The notes under the pieces were generated by a model. The model worked only from the letters and a program-made list of their open reading frames with translations, did no database searches and was not told the origin of the DNA. Positions 43,311 to 50,648 of a stretch of DNA of 64,000 nt are shown one piece after another. Every line of letters begins with the position of its first letter. Within the stretch, counting starts at the first letter, position 1. Position numbers and translations under genes: made by a program. The stretch comes from Natroniella sp046097105 (lineage in GTDB: Bacteria > Bacillota > Halanaerobiia > Halobacteroidales > Halobacteroidaceae): positions 2,170,001-2,234,000 of the forward strand of contig NZ_CP175562.1 of assembly GCF_046097105.1 (NCBI RefSeq), in the 5' to 3' direction.

Positions 43311-44571
43311 CAACTTCTGGACATGGAGCACAGCGGATAAATCTAACATTATCAAATTCTACAAAGGGGCTAATAAACTGCCCGCAGCCTTGTGCATTAT
43401 TAAATGATATTTCAGTATAATTATCCTGTTCATCACGATCCGTACCTACCGTTGGAATATCCTCATCAATATATTGCCCTTCGTCCACTGGAGCAGGAAA
43501 ATCATCGTCTGTTTCTGCATCCCCAATCGTATTAAGATCCCAAAATCCTATACCATTTACCACTAAATTATCTGCATCAAATACTTGATCTGAGCTCCCA
43601 TCAGGACTTCCACCGAACTCTTCTTCCGGGTGTGCTTTAACAAACATTACACTTAATCCACCTGGACACTCTAATCCATCTCCAACCATGATAGAAGAGT
43701 TGCTCATATTCATGTTAGCTTCTCCCCGAATACGGAAAATAACTAGCTTTTCTTCCTCTTCTGGATCACTGTTTGTGATAATCCAATCAGAGTTATTAAC
43801 CTCAAAATCTGTTCCATCATATTGAATATCAATTACAACAAATCCATCATTATTGATATCCATACCTGCTACATCATATATGAGTTTTCCTCCAGCATTC
43901 ATATCAATAGAATTACGATTGACCAAATCACGAGGATTTGCAGGATCTCCAGAATCGAAAAAAGCATCTCTTGGTAAGTTGCGAATAAATTCTCTCCAAG
44001 TACGTAAATCAGTTATTAATTGGGTATGGTCGAATGGAGCTACCCAACCTCTAGCTGGATCGGGAGCAGTATCTGTCATTAAAACGCCTGATAAGGAGTT
44101 TTCATCAAAATAATATGAATTCTCTACATCAACTGCCGCTTGATCCCATGTGGTAGCAAACCCTATATCTCCAAATACATTTATATCCTGCAGTGAATAG
44201 GTGCCTGTTAGACTTGTTACAGCGACATTACCAGTCCAATCCACGCCGCGAAATAATAGGTTAGCATCAGGCAGGAAATGTGCTTCTTCATTAGAGTCCC
44301 ATAGCCACCGGTTTACATTAGGATTTGTCGGTTCACTTGGATCAGGAAAAAATACATCGCGAAGGTTTGGACTAGATGGTGCCGGGTACGGTGGCGTAAT
44401 GTTTGGGGTTATTGGTGATACAAAAAGGTCTCCTGGATCCCCACCTGATAATGTCTGACGGTTAGCTCCAATCTCTTGACTACTGCCAATAGTCACGGCC
44501 TCCCCTGCCTCTGATGGTCGCATTCCAATAATTAACCATCTTATAATCTCTTCTACGGAAGGTCTAGTCAT
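42364..44571 (-). CDS. Large surface protein with DUF11-type repeats
   Basis: 735 residues. Residues 1-95 are Pro/Asn-rich. About 96-420 form one large beta domain (NVFGDIGFATTWDQAAVDVE; LVNRNSIDMNAGGKLIYDVA; IVFRIRGEANMNMSNSSIMV-like blocks) that recalls choice-of-anchor A adhesion domains, but this is only a resemblance. From about 425 there are three DUF11 repeats of 117 residues, each starting PxIDVEKxVSP, then FFDADTPPGPTIPEGTDPVF, TNTGNVPLENITLTD and TATVTGDYEDITVSDQDPAH. The third stops at QTIDIS, about 35 residues short. No signal peptide or sortase motif, so not a conventional secreted adhesin; mother-cell assembly on the spore would fit. It overlaps the stop of the upstream helical-family gene (ATGA), so the two are coupled. 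Confidence 0.75.
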   Translation of the reverse strand: MTRPSVEEIIRWLIIGMRPSEAGEAVTIGSSQEIGANRQTLSGGDPGDLFVSPITPNITPPYPAPSSPNLRDVFFPDPSEPTNPNVNRWLWDSNEEAHFLPDANLLFRGVDWTGNVAVTSLTGTYSLQDINVFGDIGFATTWDQAAVDVENSYYFDENSLSGVLMTDTAPDPARGWVAPFDHTQLITDLRTWREFIRNLPRDAFFDSGDPANPRDLVNRNSIDMNAGGKLIYDVAGMDINNDGFVVIDIQYDGTDFEVNNSDWIITNSDPEEEEKLVIFRIRGEANMNMSNSSIMVGDGLECPGGLSVMFVKAHPEEEFGGSPDGSSDQVFDADNLVVNGIGFWDLNTIGDAETDDDFPAPVDEGQYIDEDIPTVGTDRDEQDNYTEISFNNAQGCGQFISPFVEFDNVRFIRCAPCPEVVADPSIDVEKLVSPNEGATFFDADTPPGPTIPEGTDPVFRYIVTNTGNVPLENITLTDTELGLITIPITTLDPEGSFIVDVTGTWAEDQQVNIATVTGDYEDITVSDQDPAHYVGVVLDEPTIDVEKFVSPDEGATFFDADTPPGPTIPEGIDPVFRYVVTNTGNVPLENITLTDDVLGPITIPTTTLDPGESFTVDVTGTWAEGQQSNVATVTGEYEDITVTDDDPAHYVGVVEVEPAIQIQKLVSVDEGETFIEADTPPGPTLPPGVDPIFRFIVTNIGNVTLTEIEIVDDVLGLVATFPTLEPGESQTIDIS

Positions 44572-44990
44572 TGTGTATTCACCTCCTCATTATTATTTTC
44601 TTCTTCTAGAATGACATGATAGTAAACAGTTGCAGTATCTGTATAGGTTACACCCTCATAGATGCCACTAGCTGTAACTGTATTACTTTGCACCTCAATT
44701 GGTGGTTCTGGTGGTATTTCTTCCAAAAAATCTAGAACATCTTCTAATTTAAATTGGAGTAACATCTCTTTCTTAATTGGAGTTCTCATAACCTTTGATA
44801 CACTTCTTTGAAAATCAAGTACCTCTTCAGGGGTCATCTCTCCTTCTTCCATCATTTGAGCTACTGCTTGAATCTTTTCTGCCTCTGCATTCATAAAGTG
44901 GGCCAACGCTGTCTCTTCTAGTGCGATTGATACCAATAAATCAGTCAACGCTTCTTCCTGCCCTCTGTCTGGTATTACTGGTGCTGACAT
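44568..44990 (-). CDS. Helical spore-surface-type protein, with C-terminal beta extension
   Basis: 140 residues. Residues 1-92 are the island's helical domain: MSAPVIPDRGQEEALTDLLV, then SIALEETALAHFMNAEAEKI, a middle helix with FQRSVSKVMRTPIKKEMLL and the end LLQFKLEDVLDFL. Short domains of this type occur in clostridial and bacillary spore-surface proteins (family knowledge, not checked). The last 45 residues (NTVTASGIYEGVTYTDTATV) look like the end of a DUF11 domain, and the DUF11-repeat gene follows with an ATGA overlap. The two probably act together. Sigma-K-type promoter at 45024-45050. Confidence 0.75.
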   Translation of the reverse strand: MSAPVIPDRGQEEALTDLLVSIALEETALAHFMNAEAEKIQAVAQMMEEGEMTPEEVLDFQRSVSKVMRTPIKKEMLLQFKLEDVLDFLEEIPPEPPIEVQSNTVTASGIYEGVTYTDTATVYYHVILEEENNNEEVNTQ

Positions 44991-45023
44991 TTTATTAATT
45001 CCTCCTTTCTTCTAGTTATAGTT

Positions 45024-45050
45024 TATTATATTCAATGTGTAAAAAAATGT
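45024..45050 (-). promoter_or_regulatory. Sigma-K-type promoter of the helical + DUF11 operon
   Basis: Minus strand: AC (45049-45050), 16 bases, AATATAATA (45024-45032), one mismatch to CATAnnnTA. Confidence 0.5.
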
Positions 45051-45076
45051 TAACAAAATCAGTCTTATACAAATTA

Positions 45077-45105
45077 AAAAGAGGAGCTTCTAAGCTCCCC
45101 TTTTA
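45077..45105 (-). terminator. Terminator after the helical-family gene at 45121
   Basis: AAAGGGGAGCTT AG AAGCTCCTCTTT on the minus strand, one G-T pair, followed by TTAATTTG. Confidence 0.8.
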
Positions 45106-45120
45106 CTCTTGAAATTTTTA

Positions 45121-45426
45121 TTAGTCGTTGTTGTTATCGTTATTTATCTCTAACTCTCTTTTAAAATCTAAAACATCCTCTAACTTAAATTGTAGTAACA
45201 TCTCTTTTTTAATTGGAGTTCTCATCACCTGAGAGACACTCTTTTGAAAATCTAGTACCTCTTCAGGAGTCATCTCCCCTTCTTCCATCATCCCTGCAAC
45301 TGCTTGAATCTTTTCTGCCTCTGCATTCATAAAGTGGGCCAACGCTGTCTCTTCCAATGCAATTGATACCAATAAATCCGTTAACGCTTCCTCCTGCTCT
45401 CTGTCTGGTATTACTGGTGCTGACAC
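45121..45426 (-). CDS. Helical spore-surface-type protein
   Basis: 101 residues of the same helical family: SAPVIPDREQEEALTDLLV, SIALEETALAHFMNAEAEKI, FQKSVSQVMRTPIKKEMLLQ and FKLEDVLDFKREL, ending in an Asn/Asp-rich tail. The DNA is nearly identical to the first part of the neighbour at 44568, so the duplication is recent. Start GTG 45426, ten bases after AAAGGAGG; a longer frame to 45561 would run through the promoter and is rejected. Own sigma-K-type promoter and own terminator: a single-gene unit. Confidence 0.75.
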   Translation of the reverse strand: MSAPVIPDREQEEALTDLLVSIALEETALAHFMNAEAEKIQAVAGMMEEGEMTPEEVLDFQKSVSQVMRTPIKKEMLLQFKLEDVLDFKRELEINNDNNND

Positions 45427-45458
45427 CTTGAAAAACCTCCTTTTTATTGTATTTAGTA

Positions 45459-45485
45459 TATAATATGTTTTAATTGGTTTTTTGT
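45459..45485 (-). promoter_or_regulatory. Sigma-K-type promoter of the gene at 45121
   Basis: Minus strand: AC (45484-45485), 16 bases, CATATTATA (45459-45467), a perfect CATAnnnTA. Confidence 0.7.
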
Positions 45486-45520
45486 TACAAATGTCTATTT
45501 TGATTCTATATCTAAATACT

Positions 45521-45549
45521 AAAACCCCCCATTCTTTAGAATAGGGGGT
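45521..45549 (-). terminator. Terminator after the helical-family gene at 45555
   Basis: ACCCCCTATTCT AA AGAATGGGGGGT on the minus strand with one G-T pair, followed by TTTAGTATTT. Confidence 0.8.
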
Positions 45550-45554
45550 ATGTA

Positions 45555-45842
45555 TTAACAATTATCTAGTTCTAACTTTTCTTTAAATTCTAACACATCT
45601 TCTAACTTAAATTGCAATAAGATCTGTTTTTTAATTGGTAGTCTCATAGCCTTTTCTACACTTTTCTGTAACTTGATCGCCTCATCTGTATCCATACACT
45701 CCATCTTTTTAGCTATCTCCTGCACCTTTTCTGCCTCTGCATTAATAAAGTGGGCCAATGCTGTCTCTTCCAATGCAATTGATTCCAATAAATCGGTTAA
45801 CGCTTCCTCCTGCTCTCTGTCTGGTATTACTGGTGCTGACAC
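45555..45842 (-). CDS. Helical spore-surface-type protein
   Basis: 95 residues, third copy of the helical family: the first 36 residues are almost the same as in the two neighbours on the left (SIALEETALAHFINAEAEKV), then the sequence drifts (KKMECMDTDEAIKLQKSVEK, LLQFKLEDVLEFKEKLELD). It has one Cys in the middle and ends with Cys. Start GTG 45842 with GGAGAGG upstream. Single-gene unit with its own promoter and terminator. Confidence 0.75.
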   Translation of the reverse strand: MSAPVIPDREQEEALTDLLESIALEETALAHFINAEAEKVQEIAKKMECMDTDEAIKLQKSVEKAMRLPIKKQILLQFKLEDVLEFKEKLELDNC

Positions 45843-45910
45843 TTCTATCCTCTCCTTTTTTTAAGTATTAAGCCTCAGTTGAATTTAAGGCTCTCTTGGT
45901 TGATTCCATA

Positions 45911-45938
45911 TATAATATGGCTAACGATAGCTACGCGT
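45911..45938 (-). promoter_or_regulatory. Sigma-K-type promoter of the gene at 45555
   Basis: Minus strand: AC (45937-45938), 17 bases, CATATTATA (45911-45919). Confidence 0.7.
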
Positions 45939-45948
45939 TACAAAAATA

Positions 45949-45974
45949 AAAATCATCCTTAAAAGGATGATTTT
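45949..45974 (-). terminator. Terminator after the helical-family gene at 45994
   Basis: AAAATCATCCTT/AAGGATGATTTT with two unpaired bases; minus-strand T-run TTTATTTTT. Confidence 0.85.
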
Positions 45975-45993
45975 ATAATTAATTATTTTCTTT

Positions 45994-46353
45994 TTAATAG
46001 TCATAATCCTCTTGAAACTTATCGTCACAGTCAGTCTGATTATCAGTCTGCTTTAATTCACCACAGTCATTTTTCAACTTACTTTTATTCTCCTTCTTAA
46101 ATTCCAAAATATCTTCTAACTTAAACTGCAATAACATCTCTTTTTTTATAATATTCTTCATCACCTTAGAGATGCCTTTTTGAAATTCAATCATCTCTTG
46201 AGCAGTAACATTGCAATCTTTAGCAATCTTTTGGGCCTTTTCAGCCTCAGCATTTATCAGATGGGCCAACGCCGCCTCTTCTAATGCAACCGACTCCAAT
46301 AGATCTATCAAGGCACCATCTTGATCCCTTTTTGGTATTTTGGGCATTGACAT
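45994..46353 (-). CDS. Helical spore-surface-type protein, acidic tail
   Basis: 119 residues, a more diverged family member: MSMPKIPKRDQDGALIDLLE, SVALEEAALAHLINAEAEKA, FQKGISKVMKNIIKKEMLLQ, FKLEDILEFKKEN. The last 25 residues are Asp/Gln/Cys-rich (two Cys). RBS GGAGGCGAAAAAGA before ATG 46353. No separate promoter is evident in the 40-base gap above it, so it is probably co-transcribed with 46943-46393. Confidence 0.72.
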   Translation of the reverse strand: MSMPKIPKRDQDGALIDLLESVALEEAALAHLINAEAEKAQKIAKDCNVTAQEMIEFQKGISKVMKNIIKKEMLLQFKLEDILEFKKENKSKLKNDCGELKQTDNQTDCDDKFQEDYDY

Positions 46354-46392
46354 TCTTTTTCGCCTCCATAAAGGATAGTAATCTCTCCAGAT

Positions 46393-46605
46393 TTAATCTA
46401 AATAACTCTGAACGTCTTCTAACAGAGACTGTAATAATTTCATCATTCTCTTTCCATTCTTAACAATTGCCTCAGTAACCTTTTGAAAATTTAATAATTC
46501 TTCTTTTAAAAAATAATTCTTCTCAATCAGCTTCTTACTCTCCTTAACTTCAATACTTAAAAAATTATCTAGCACTGCTTCTAAAAAAATAATCGCTTCT
46601 ATCAA
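46393..46605 (-). CDS. Second helical domain, probably expressed only by frameshift from the upstream gene
   Basis: A 70-residue frame from TTG 46605, with no RBS in front of it. The real coding homology begins earlier: the same frame is open back to 46673 and reads ASSSIEVDKLLDLIEAIIFL, the family pattern (compare LTDLLESIALEETALAHF), then FQKVTEAIVKNGKRMMKLLQ and LLEDVQSYL. It lacks any ATG or GTG. The upstream family member (46644-46943) reads through a run of nine A at 46665-46673 just before its stop. One extra A or a -1 slip there would join the two into a protein of about 190 residues. So this is either a frameshift-expressed domain or the decayed half of a fused gene. Confidence 0.55.
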   Translation of the reverse strand: MIEAIIFLEAVLDNFLSIEVKESKKLIEKNYFLKEELLNFQKVTEAIVKNGKRMMKLLQSLLEDVQSYLD

Positions 46606-46643
46606 ATCCAGTAGTTTATCTACTTCAATGCTGCTTGAAGCAA

Positions 46644-46943
46644 TTATATTATCCTGATTATCTCTTTTTTTTTATCCTCACAACTACTCCCTGTTAATAC
46701 CTCTTCCACTTTGCACTGTAATAAAATTTGTAGCTTTACACTGTCCTTCATCACAGCTAATACCTTATGTTGAAATTTAATAATATCTTGGGAGGAAGAT
46801 GATTCTTTCTTAGAGATCCTTTGAATCTTTTCAGTTTGAGAGTTGAAAAAATAGGCTAAAGAGCTTTCTTCAAGAGAAATCGACTCCAACCTATTATTTA
46901 ATAACTTTATTTCATCTTCTATTGATATTTTAAACTTTGACAT
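46644..46943 (-). CDS. Helical spore-surface-type protein ending at an A9 slippery run
   Basis: 99 residues from ATG 46943 (GAGGAGGAAGG upstream; ATG 46946 is next to it, and a frame to 46970 lacks an RBS). Family core: LESISLEESSLAYFFNSQTE, FQHKVLAVMKDSVKLQILLQ, CKVEEVLTGSSC. The final residues after GSSCEDKKK come from the A9 run and a short tail EIIRII, which is not family-like. The next frame continues the family for a second domain (see 46393-46605). It would start a three-gene transcript with 46393 and 45994. I see no clear sigma-K-type promoter directly upstream. Confidence 0.7.
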   Translation of the reverse strand: MSKFKISIEDEIKLLNNRLESISLEESSLAYFFNSQTEKIQRISKKESSSSQDIIKFQHKVLAVMKDSVKLQILLQCKVEEVLTGSSCEDKKKEIIRII

Positions 46944-47144
46944 CATCCTTCCTCCTCTAGCATTAAACATATAGAAAGCATATCTAATTTTAATCTATTA
47001 ACTCTTTATATAATTATGGAAAGCTACTAGCAGATATTACTTTTTTTAAATAACTAAATCTAAAATAGTACTAACTAGTAAGAACAAAATCTCCGGTTGT
47101 GAATATAAATATAGTAGACTACTGCTAAAAGGAGGTTCTTTAGA

Positions 47145-47612
47145 TTGGAAGATTTTAACGAAAAGGATAAGTTGTATGAATTAGTCACCATCGAAGAAGA
47201 TCTTAAATGCTTACCATCCAATGCTGTTTGTAAAGAAATTATCAAAGAAAAAAGCCTAGTCATCCCCAAAGCAAAACCTGATATAGAACAATTGGCTAAA
47301 ATACTGATCAGACCAAATATTATCTCCCATAAAATAATCAAGACCCCACAAGGCCCTAAAGTAATAATCAAAGGCAAGATAACACAAAAGATATTTTACG
47401 TAGCTGATAAACCAGAACAGACAGTCCATGCTGCCAAATTCACTTTCCCTTTTTGTACCTTTATTAGATTACCCAAAAGAGTTAAAATTGAAGATATTAA
47501 AATCAAAATAGAAGATGTGATCGTTCAATTGACTAGTAAAAGAAAGATTAATGAATGTGTTCTACTCTTTCTTGCTGTTATCCCTAAAAAGAAATGTTCT
47601 TCACCTTGTTGA
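47145..47612 (+). CDS. Single SPOCS (DUF3794) domain protein
   Basis: 155 residues with one SPOCS domain: SLVIPKAKPDIEQLAKILIR, then IIKGKITQKIFYVADKPEQT and FPFCTFIRLPKRVKIEDIKI. These match the repeats of the SPOCS/LysM protein at 36790. C-terminus is Lys- and Cys-rich (KKKCSSPC). The start is TTG 47145, nine bases after AAAGGAGG. Upstream AC (47084-47085), 16 bases, AATATAAAT is a weak sigma-K match. It is the second plus-strand gene of the island. SPOCS domains act in protein-protein contacts in the coat, so it may be a partner of SipL-like or Cys-Cys proteins. Confidence 0.8.
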   Translation: MEDFNEKDKLYELVTIEEDLKCLPSNAVCKEIIKEKSLVIPKAKPDIEQLAKILIRPNIISHKIIKTPQGPKVIIKGKITQKIFYVADKPEQTVHAAKFTFPFCTFIRLPKRVKIEDIKIKIEDVIVQLTSKRKINECVLLFLAVIPKKKCSSPC

Positions 47613-47627
47613 GAAAAGTTTGATAGC

Positions 47628-47655
47628 TAAAGGAGGAGACTATTCTTCTCCTTTA
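47628..47655. terminator. Hairpin between convergent genes
   Basis: TAAAGGAG/CTCCTTTA stem with a 12-base loop in the 53-base gap between the SPOCS gene and the next minus-strand gene. Confidence 0.5.
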
Positions 47656-47665
47656 CTAGTTTACT

Positions 47666-48421
47666 CTACTCCTCAAAATCAGTATAAAACTTCTCTTCTT
47701 TATTTATCTTCACTCCACTAGCCTGATTTTGATAATCAAAATCTTGCTCTTGATCCTCTTCAACCTCTTCTGGATCATCTTCTAATTGCTTCTCTACCTG
47801 TTCAAAAGAAAATTGACTTTGCTGATCATCCTCGATATAGTATTGCTTTTGATGCTTTGCTCTAGAACTCCTTCCTTGACTAAGATCCTGATAGCATTTA
47901 AAAGAATCGACCTTCCTCTTAATCGAAGCTATCTCCCTTATTTTAATATGAACAAATAAATTTTTATCAATTAGGGTAATAAACTCATCTGTTATATCGC
48001 ATAACACCCCTCTTAATTGACAGCAATCACCTCCTGTCATTACATTGACTACTAAAAACTCTCCTCTCTTCTCTTCAAGTCTTCTTTTTAAATTAATTAA
48101 ATCTTTATCTCTTGGTGCTCTACATCTTTCTACTCTTAGGCTTGAGTCTAACTCTTCAGCTTGAGAGTTAACATCTGTTTCATCTTTAACTTTAGCTTCA
48201 ACTTGACTCTTCGCTTCTTCCTTCTTTCTCTTTAACTTTTCTAAGTGGATCACTAAAAAATCAATCAGTTCTTCCTCAGTTTCACTTAAAGAATTATCAA
48301 CTTCATAATCATCAAGTTTATTTAATAAAAAATCTATCTCTTCTATGGTAAAACTAGAATTATTAATTATTGAATTAGCATCTTGTAAAGAATCTAATAA
48401 ACCTTCATTATATTCATTCAT
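47666..48421 (-). CDS. Cys-Cys Sm-like domain protein with acidic helical flanks
   Basis: 251 residues. Residues 1-100 are acidic and helical (coiled-coil-like EETEEELIDFLVIHLEKLKR). The Cys-Cys domain is at about 118-170: FLVVNVMTGGDCCQLRGVLC, DEFITLIDKNLFVHIKIREI. The rest is Gln/Glu/Asp-rich and low in complexity (EEVEEDQEQDFDYQNQ). No signal peptide. It seems to be in one transcript with 48440 and possibly with 48855. The charged arms may make it a matrix or linker protein; that is a guess. Confidence 0.68.
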   Translation of the reverse strand: MNEYNEGLLDSLQDANSIINNSSFTIEEIDFLLNKLDDYEVDNSLSETEEELIDFLVIHLEKLKRKKEEAKSQVEAKVKDETDVNSQAEELDSSLRVERCRAPRDKDLINLKRRLEEKRGEFLVVNVMTGGDCCQLRGVLCDITDEFITLIDKNLFVHIKIREIASIKRKVDSFKCYQDLSQGRSSRAKHQKQYYIEDDQQSQFSFEQVEKQLEDDPEEVEEDQEQDFDYQNQASGVKINKEEKFYTDFEE

Positions 48422-48439
48422 AACCTCTAACCCCCTTCC

Positions 48440-48691
48440 TTAGCTAGAACAATCATCATGTCCTTTGTGCCTTTTAACTCCTTCAATTGGCCTTTTTATA
48501 GCTACAATAGCATTAAGGAGAATCTCAGTCCTTAAGTTATTATTAAGCAGTACCAAAAAATCCTTCTCAACACTACATAAGATTCCTTTATGCTCACAAC
48601 AGTTGGCCCCAGATTTAATTATAATCACAGTAAATTGACCTATCTGTCTTTTTATCTGCTCCTTAAAAGTAACTTTAGAATGATGCCCCAC
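48440..48691 (-). CDS. Small Cys-Cys Sm-like protein
   Basis: 83 residues, little more than the domain: FTVIIIKSGANCCEHKGILC, KDFLVLLNNNLRTEILLNAI, VAIKRP. Basic, with a His/Asp/Cys C-terminus (GHDDCSS). RBS CAGGAGGTTGAAATAG before ATG 48691. It is followed 18 bases later by the gene at 47666. Confidence 0.68.
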   Translation of the reverse strand: MGHHSKVTFKEQIKRQIGQFTVIIIKSGANCCEHKGILCSVEKDFLVLLNNNLRTEILLNAIVAIKRPIEGVKRHKGHDDCSS

Positions 48692-48790
48692 TATTTCAAC
48701 CTCCTGATAACTCTTAAATTTTTAGCTTCTATTAAAATTTAATCTACTACTAAATGAAATATTACAAAATTTCTTTATCTCAAATTAAAA

Positions 48791-48822
48791 ATTGAGCTAA
48801 CTCCTAATGGAATTAGCTCAAA
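48791..48822 (-). terminator. Terminator after the gene at 48855
   Basis: TTGAGCTAA/TTAGCTCAA stem extended by ATTCC/GGAGT-like pairs, followed on the minus strand by TTTTTAATTT. Confidence 0.75.
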
Positions 48823-48854
48823 TGGAATTAACCTATCAAATTTTAGCTTAAAAT

Positions 48855-49790
48855 TTATAAGACTTGAAGACTTGTTTGTTGTTCTAACTCGTCATCTTCC
48901 TTCACTTGAGAATCTTTCTTCTCTTTTGTTTCATCATCTTTCCCTTCTTTCTTAGCAGCTGTACCAGCCTCCTTCTGGTATTCCTCTATTGTTGAAGGAG
49001 TCTGCTCTTGTGTAGATGACTCATCATCTGAGTCTGACTTATCATCTTTTTTTCTCTTCTTCTTCGATTTTATCTTCTCTAAGGCTGCTATCTTCTTGAT
49101 TGGAACCTTAATCAAGCGATTACCATTAGCAAGTACGATTACAAAGTCACTATAAATTTCAAATAAGGCCCCAATAATCTCACAGCAACTATCTCCAGTT
49201 ATAATGATCAGCTTAACAAAATCAAAATTCTTGACATGCTTTTTTAATTCTGCTTTAAAATCATGCCTACCTTTAGAACTTGAACTCTCTACTTTCTCTT
49301 CTTTAACCGCAATCAATTCCTCCCTTAATTCTTTAAGCTCTTCTTGTAACTCTTTAAAATTATCTGGCTGATTATCTGTTTTAGCAACTGTTTGACCTTT
49401 GTCTTTTTTAACCTCTTCCAACCCTTTTTCTAACTTATGTATTTTATCTTTTAAGCTAGTTAACTCACCTAATTTCCTGATTCTAATTGCTTCATCTTCC
49501 ATCTCCTGTCCTCCTTTCTCTTCTTCAAATCTATCAACAAACTCCTCTTGCTCCTCAGTCAAAGCCTCTTCTTTAAAATCTGCTCTTTTAAGTGCTTGAG
49601 TCAGAAACTTTAATAATTGATCTGCATCCTTAGCTGTTAAGTCAATATCTTCACTATCTATTTCAGAGAAGTCATTTAATGAAGGAGTAGGAGGATTTTT
49701 TGTTGCTTGGCCCTTAGACTCTAATAATTCAATCATCAACCTCTCCAGCAATGCCTCTAAAAAATCTACATCTTTTAAATCTTCCTCCAC
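48855..49790 (-). CDS. Cys-Cys Sm-like domain protein with long coiled coil
   Basis: 311 residues. An N-terminal helical acidic part (DFLEALLERLMIELLESKGQ), a coiled coil at about 100-165 (LKDKIHKLEKGLEEVKKDKG; LQEELKELREELIAVKEEKV), the Cys-Cys domain at about 185-240 (DFVKLIIITGDSCCEIIGAL; DFVIVLANGNRLIKVPIKKI), and a Lys/Glu/Ser-rich tail. This is the largest family member and has lost the later Cys residues of the domain. It lies 60 bases below the gene at 49851 and may be co-transcribed with it. The coiled coil suggests oligomers or filaments. Confidence 0.68.
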   Translation of the reverse strand: MEEDLKDVDFLEALLERLMIELLESKGQATKNPPTPSLNDFSEIDSEDIDLTAKDADQLLKFLTQALKRADFKEEALTEEQEEFVDRFEEEKGGQEMEDEAIRIRKLGELTSLKDKIHKLEKGLEEVKKDKGQTVAKTDNQPDNFKELQEELKELREELIAVKEEKVESSSSKGRHDFKAELKKHVKNFDFVKLIIITGDSCCEIIGALFEIYSDFVIVLANGNRLIKVPIKKIAALEKIKSKKKRKKDDKSDSDDESSTQEQTPSTIEEYQKEAGTAAKKEGKDDETKEKKDSQVKEDDELEQQTSLQVL

Positions 49791-49850
49791 CTATCTCTCC
49801 CCCCTTCCTAATTCAATTTGAAACACCTCGCTCTAATGATAATTTTATAG

Positions 49851-50159
49851 CTATTCCCACCATGCCTCCTCTTTGTCCGCAACATCTTCTTTATCTTCAA
49901 CAGCTTTAAAATCTTTAACTTCTTCAACTTCATCACTCACAGCACAGATACAATCTATCCTAATATAAGTTTTAACACAGACATCATTACTAGCAATTAA
50001 GGTAATATATTCATCTCCTACTATCTCTCCTATACATCCAGTAAACTTACAACAGTTCTGCCCTGATTTAATTATGATAGTAATCGGTTTATTTTTCTTA
50101 GCAAAACCTTTCAATACTTTCACAAAATCTTTTCTTTTACTATGCTCAATCTCAGCCAC
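49851..50159 (-). CDS. Small Cys-Cys Sm-like protein
   Basis: 102 residues: basic start (KRKDFVKVLKGFAKKNKPIT), domain core ITIIIKSGQNCCKFTGCIGE, IVGDEYITLIASNDVCVKTY and IRIDCICAVSDEV, then an acidic tail (VEDKEDVADKEEAWWE). Close relative of 50325 and 51035. Five Cys in fixed positions. RBS AAAGGAGGGAGCC before ATG 50159; perfect sigma-K-type promoter at 50193-50220. Confidence 0.75.
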   Translation of the reverse strand: MAEIEHSKRKDFVKVLKGFAKKNKPITIIIKSGQNCCKFTGCIGEIVGDEYITLIASNDVCVKTYIRIDCICAVSDEVEEVKDFKAVEDKEDVADKEEAWWE

Positions 50160-50192
50160 TATGGCTCCCTCCTTTCTTTACCTTGACTAATT

Positions 50193-50220
50193 TATAATAT
50201 GCCTTAAATTTATAAATTGT
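50193..50220 (-). promoter_or_regulatory. Sigma-K-type promoter of the gene at 49851
   Basis: Minus strand: AC (50219-50220), 17 bases, CATATTATA (50193-50201). Confidence 0.7.
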
Positions 50221-50266
50221 TAAACCATAAGCTTGTTATGTAATTCTAGAATGAATTAATTTTAGA

Positions 50267-50305
50267 ATAGTTATTGGTCGGAGCTCGCTCCAACCAATAA
50301 CTATT
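50267..50305 (-). terminator. Strong terminator after the gene at 50325
   Basis: AATAGTTATTGGT.GGAGC and GCTCC.ACCAATAACTATT pair over 18 of 19 positions around a short TC loop, followed on the minus strand by CTAAAATTAATTC. Confidence 0.8.
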
Positions 50306-50324
50306 AATTCAGCTTATTGACTAC

Positions 50325-50570
50325 TTAACAACCACAAGTTTCATCAATTACAGCACAGATACAGTCTATTCTGATAAATGTTCTATCACAGACATCATTA
50401 GGGTTAATCAAGGTCATATATTCGTCTCCTACTATCTCTCCTATACATCCAGTTAGTTCACAACAGTTGGCCCCTGAAGTAATTATAATTGTTACCGGTT
50501 TATTCTTCTTAGCTAAACGCCTTAACACACCTACAAAAGTCTTTCTTCTGTGGCTTTGAGTTTCAGCCAT
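50325..50570 (-). CDS. Small Cys-Cys Sm-like protein
   Basis: 81 residues from ATG 50570 (RBS AAAGGAGGGAGTAGA); a longer frame to 50648 would include the promoter. Core: VTIIITSGANCCELTGCIGE, GDEYMTLINPNDVCDRTFIR, IDCICAVIDETCGC. Seven Cys in 81 residues. Essentially the bare domain, and the best reference copy of the family. Own promoter and own terminator. Confidence 0.77.
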   Translation of the reverse strand: MAETQSHRRKTFVGVLRRLAKKNKPVTIIITSGANCCELTGCIGEIVGDEYMTLINPNDVCDRTFIRIDCICAVIDETCGC

Positions 50571-50602
50571 TCTACTCCCTCCTTTCTTAACTTGAGTTAT
50601 TA

Positions 50603-50629
50603 CATTATATGATTTCTGTGTCATACTGT
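50603..50629 (-). promoter_or_regulatory. Sigma-K-type promoter of the gene at 50325
   Basis: Minus strand: AC (50628-50629), 16 bases, CATATAATG (50603-50611). Confidence 0.6.
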
Positions 50630-50648
50630 TAATAAAATCGATAATCAA

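Noticed and set aside
45427..45561. N-terminal extension of the helical gene at 45121
   Set aside because: The longer frame crosses the sigma-K-type promoter and upstream terminator, and has no RBS; GTG 45426 has one.
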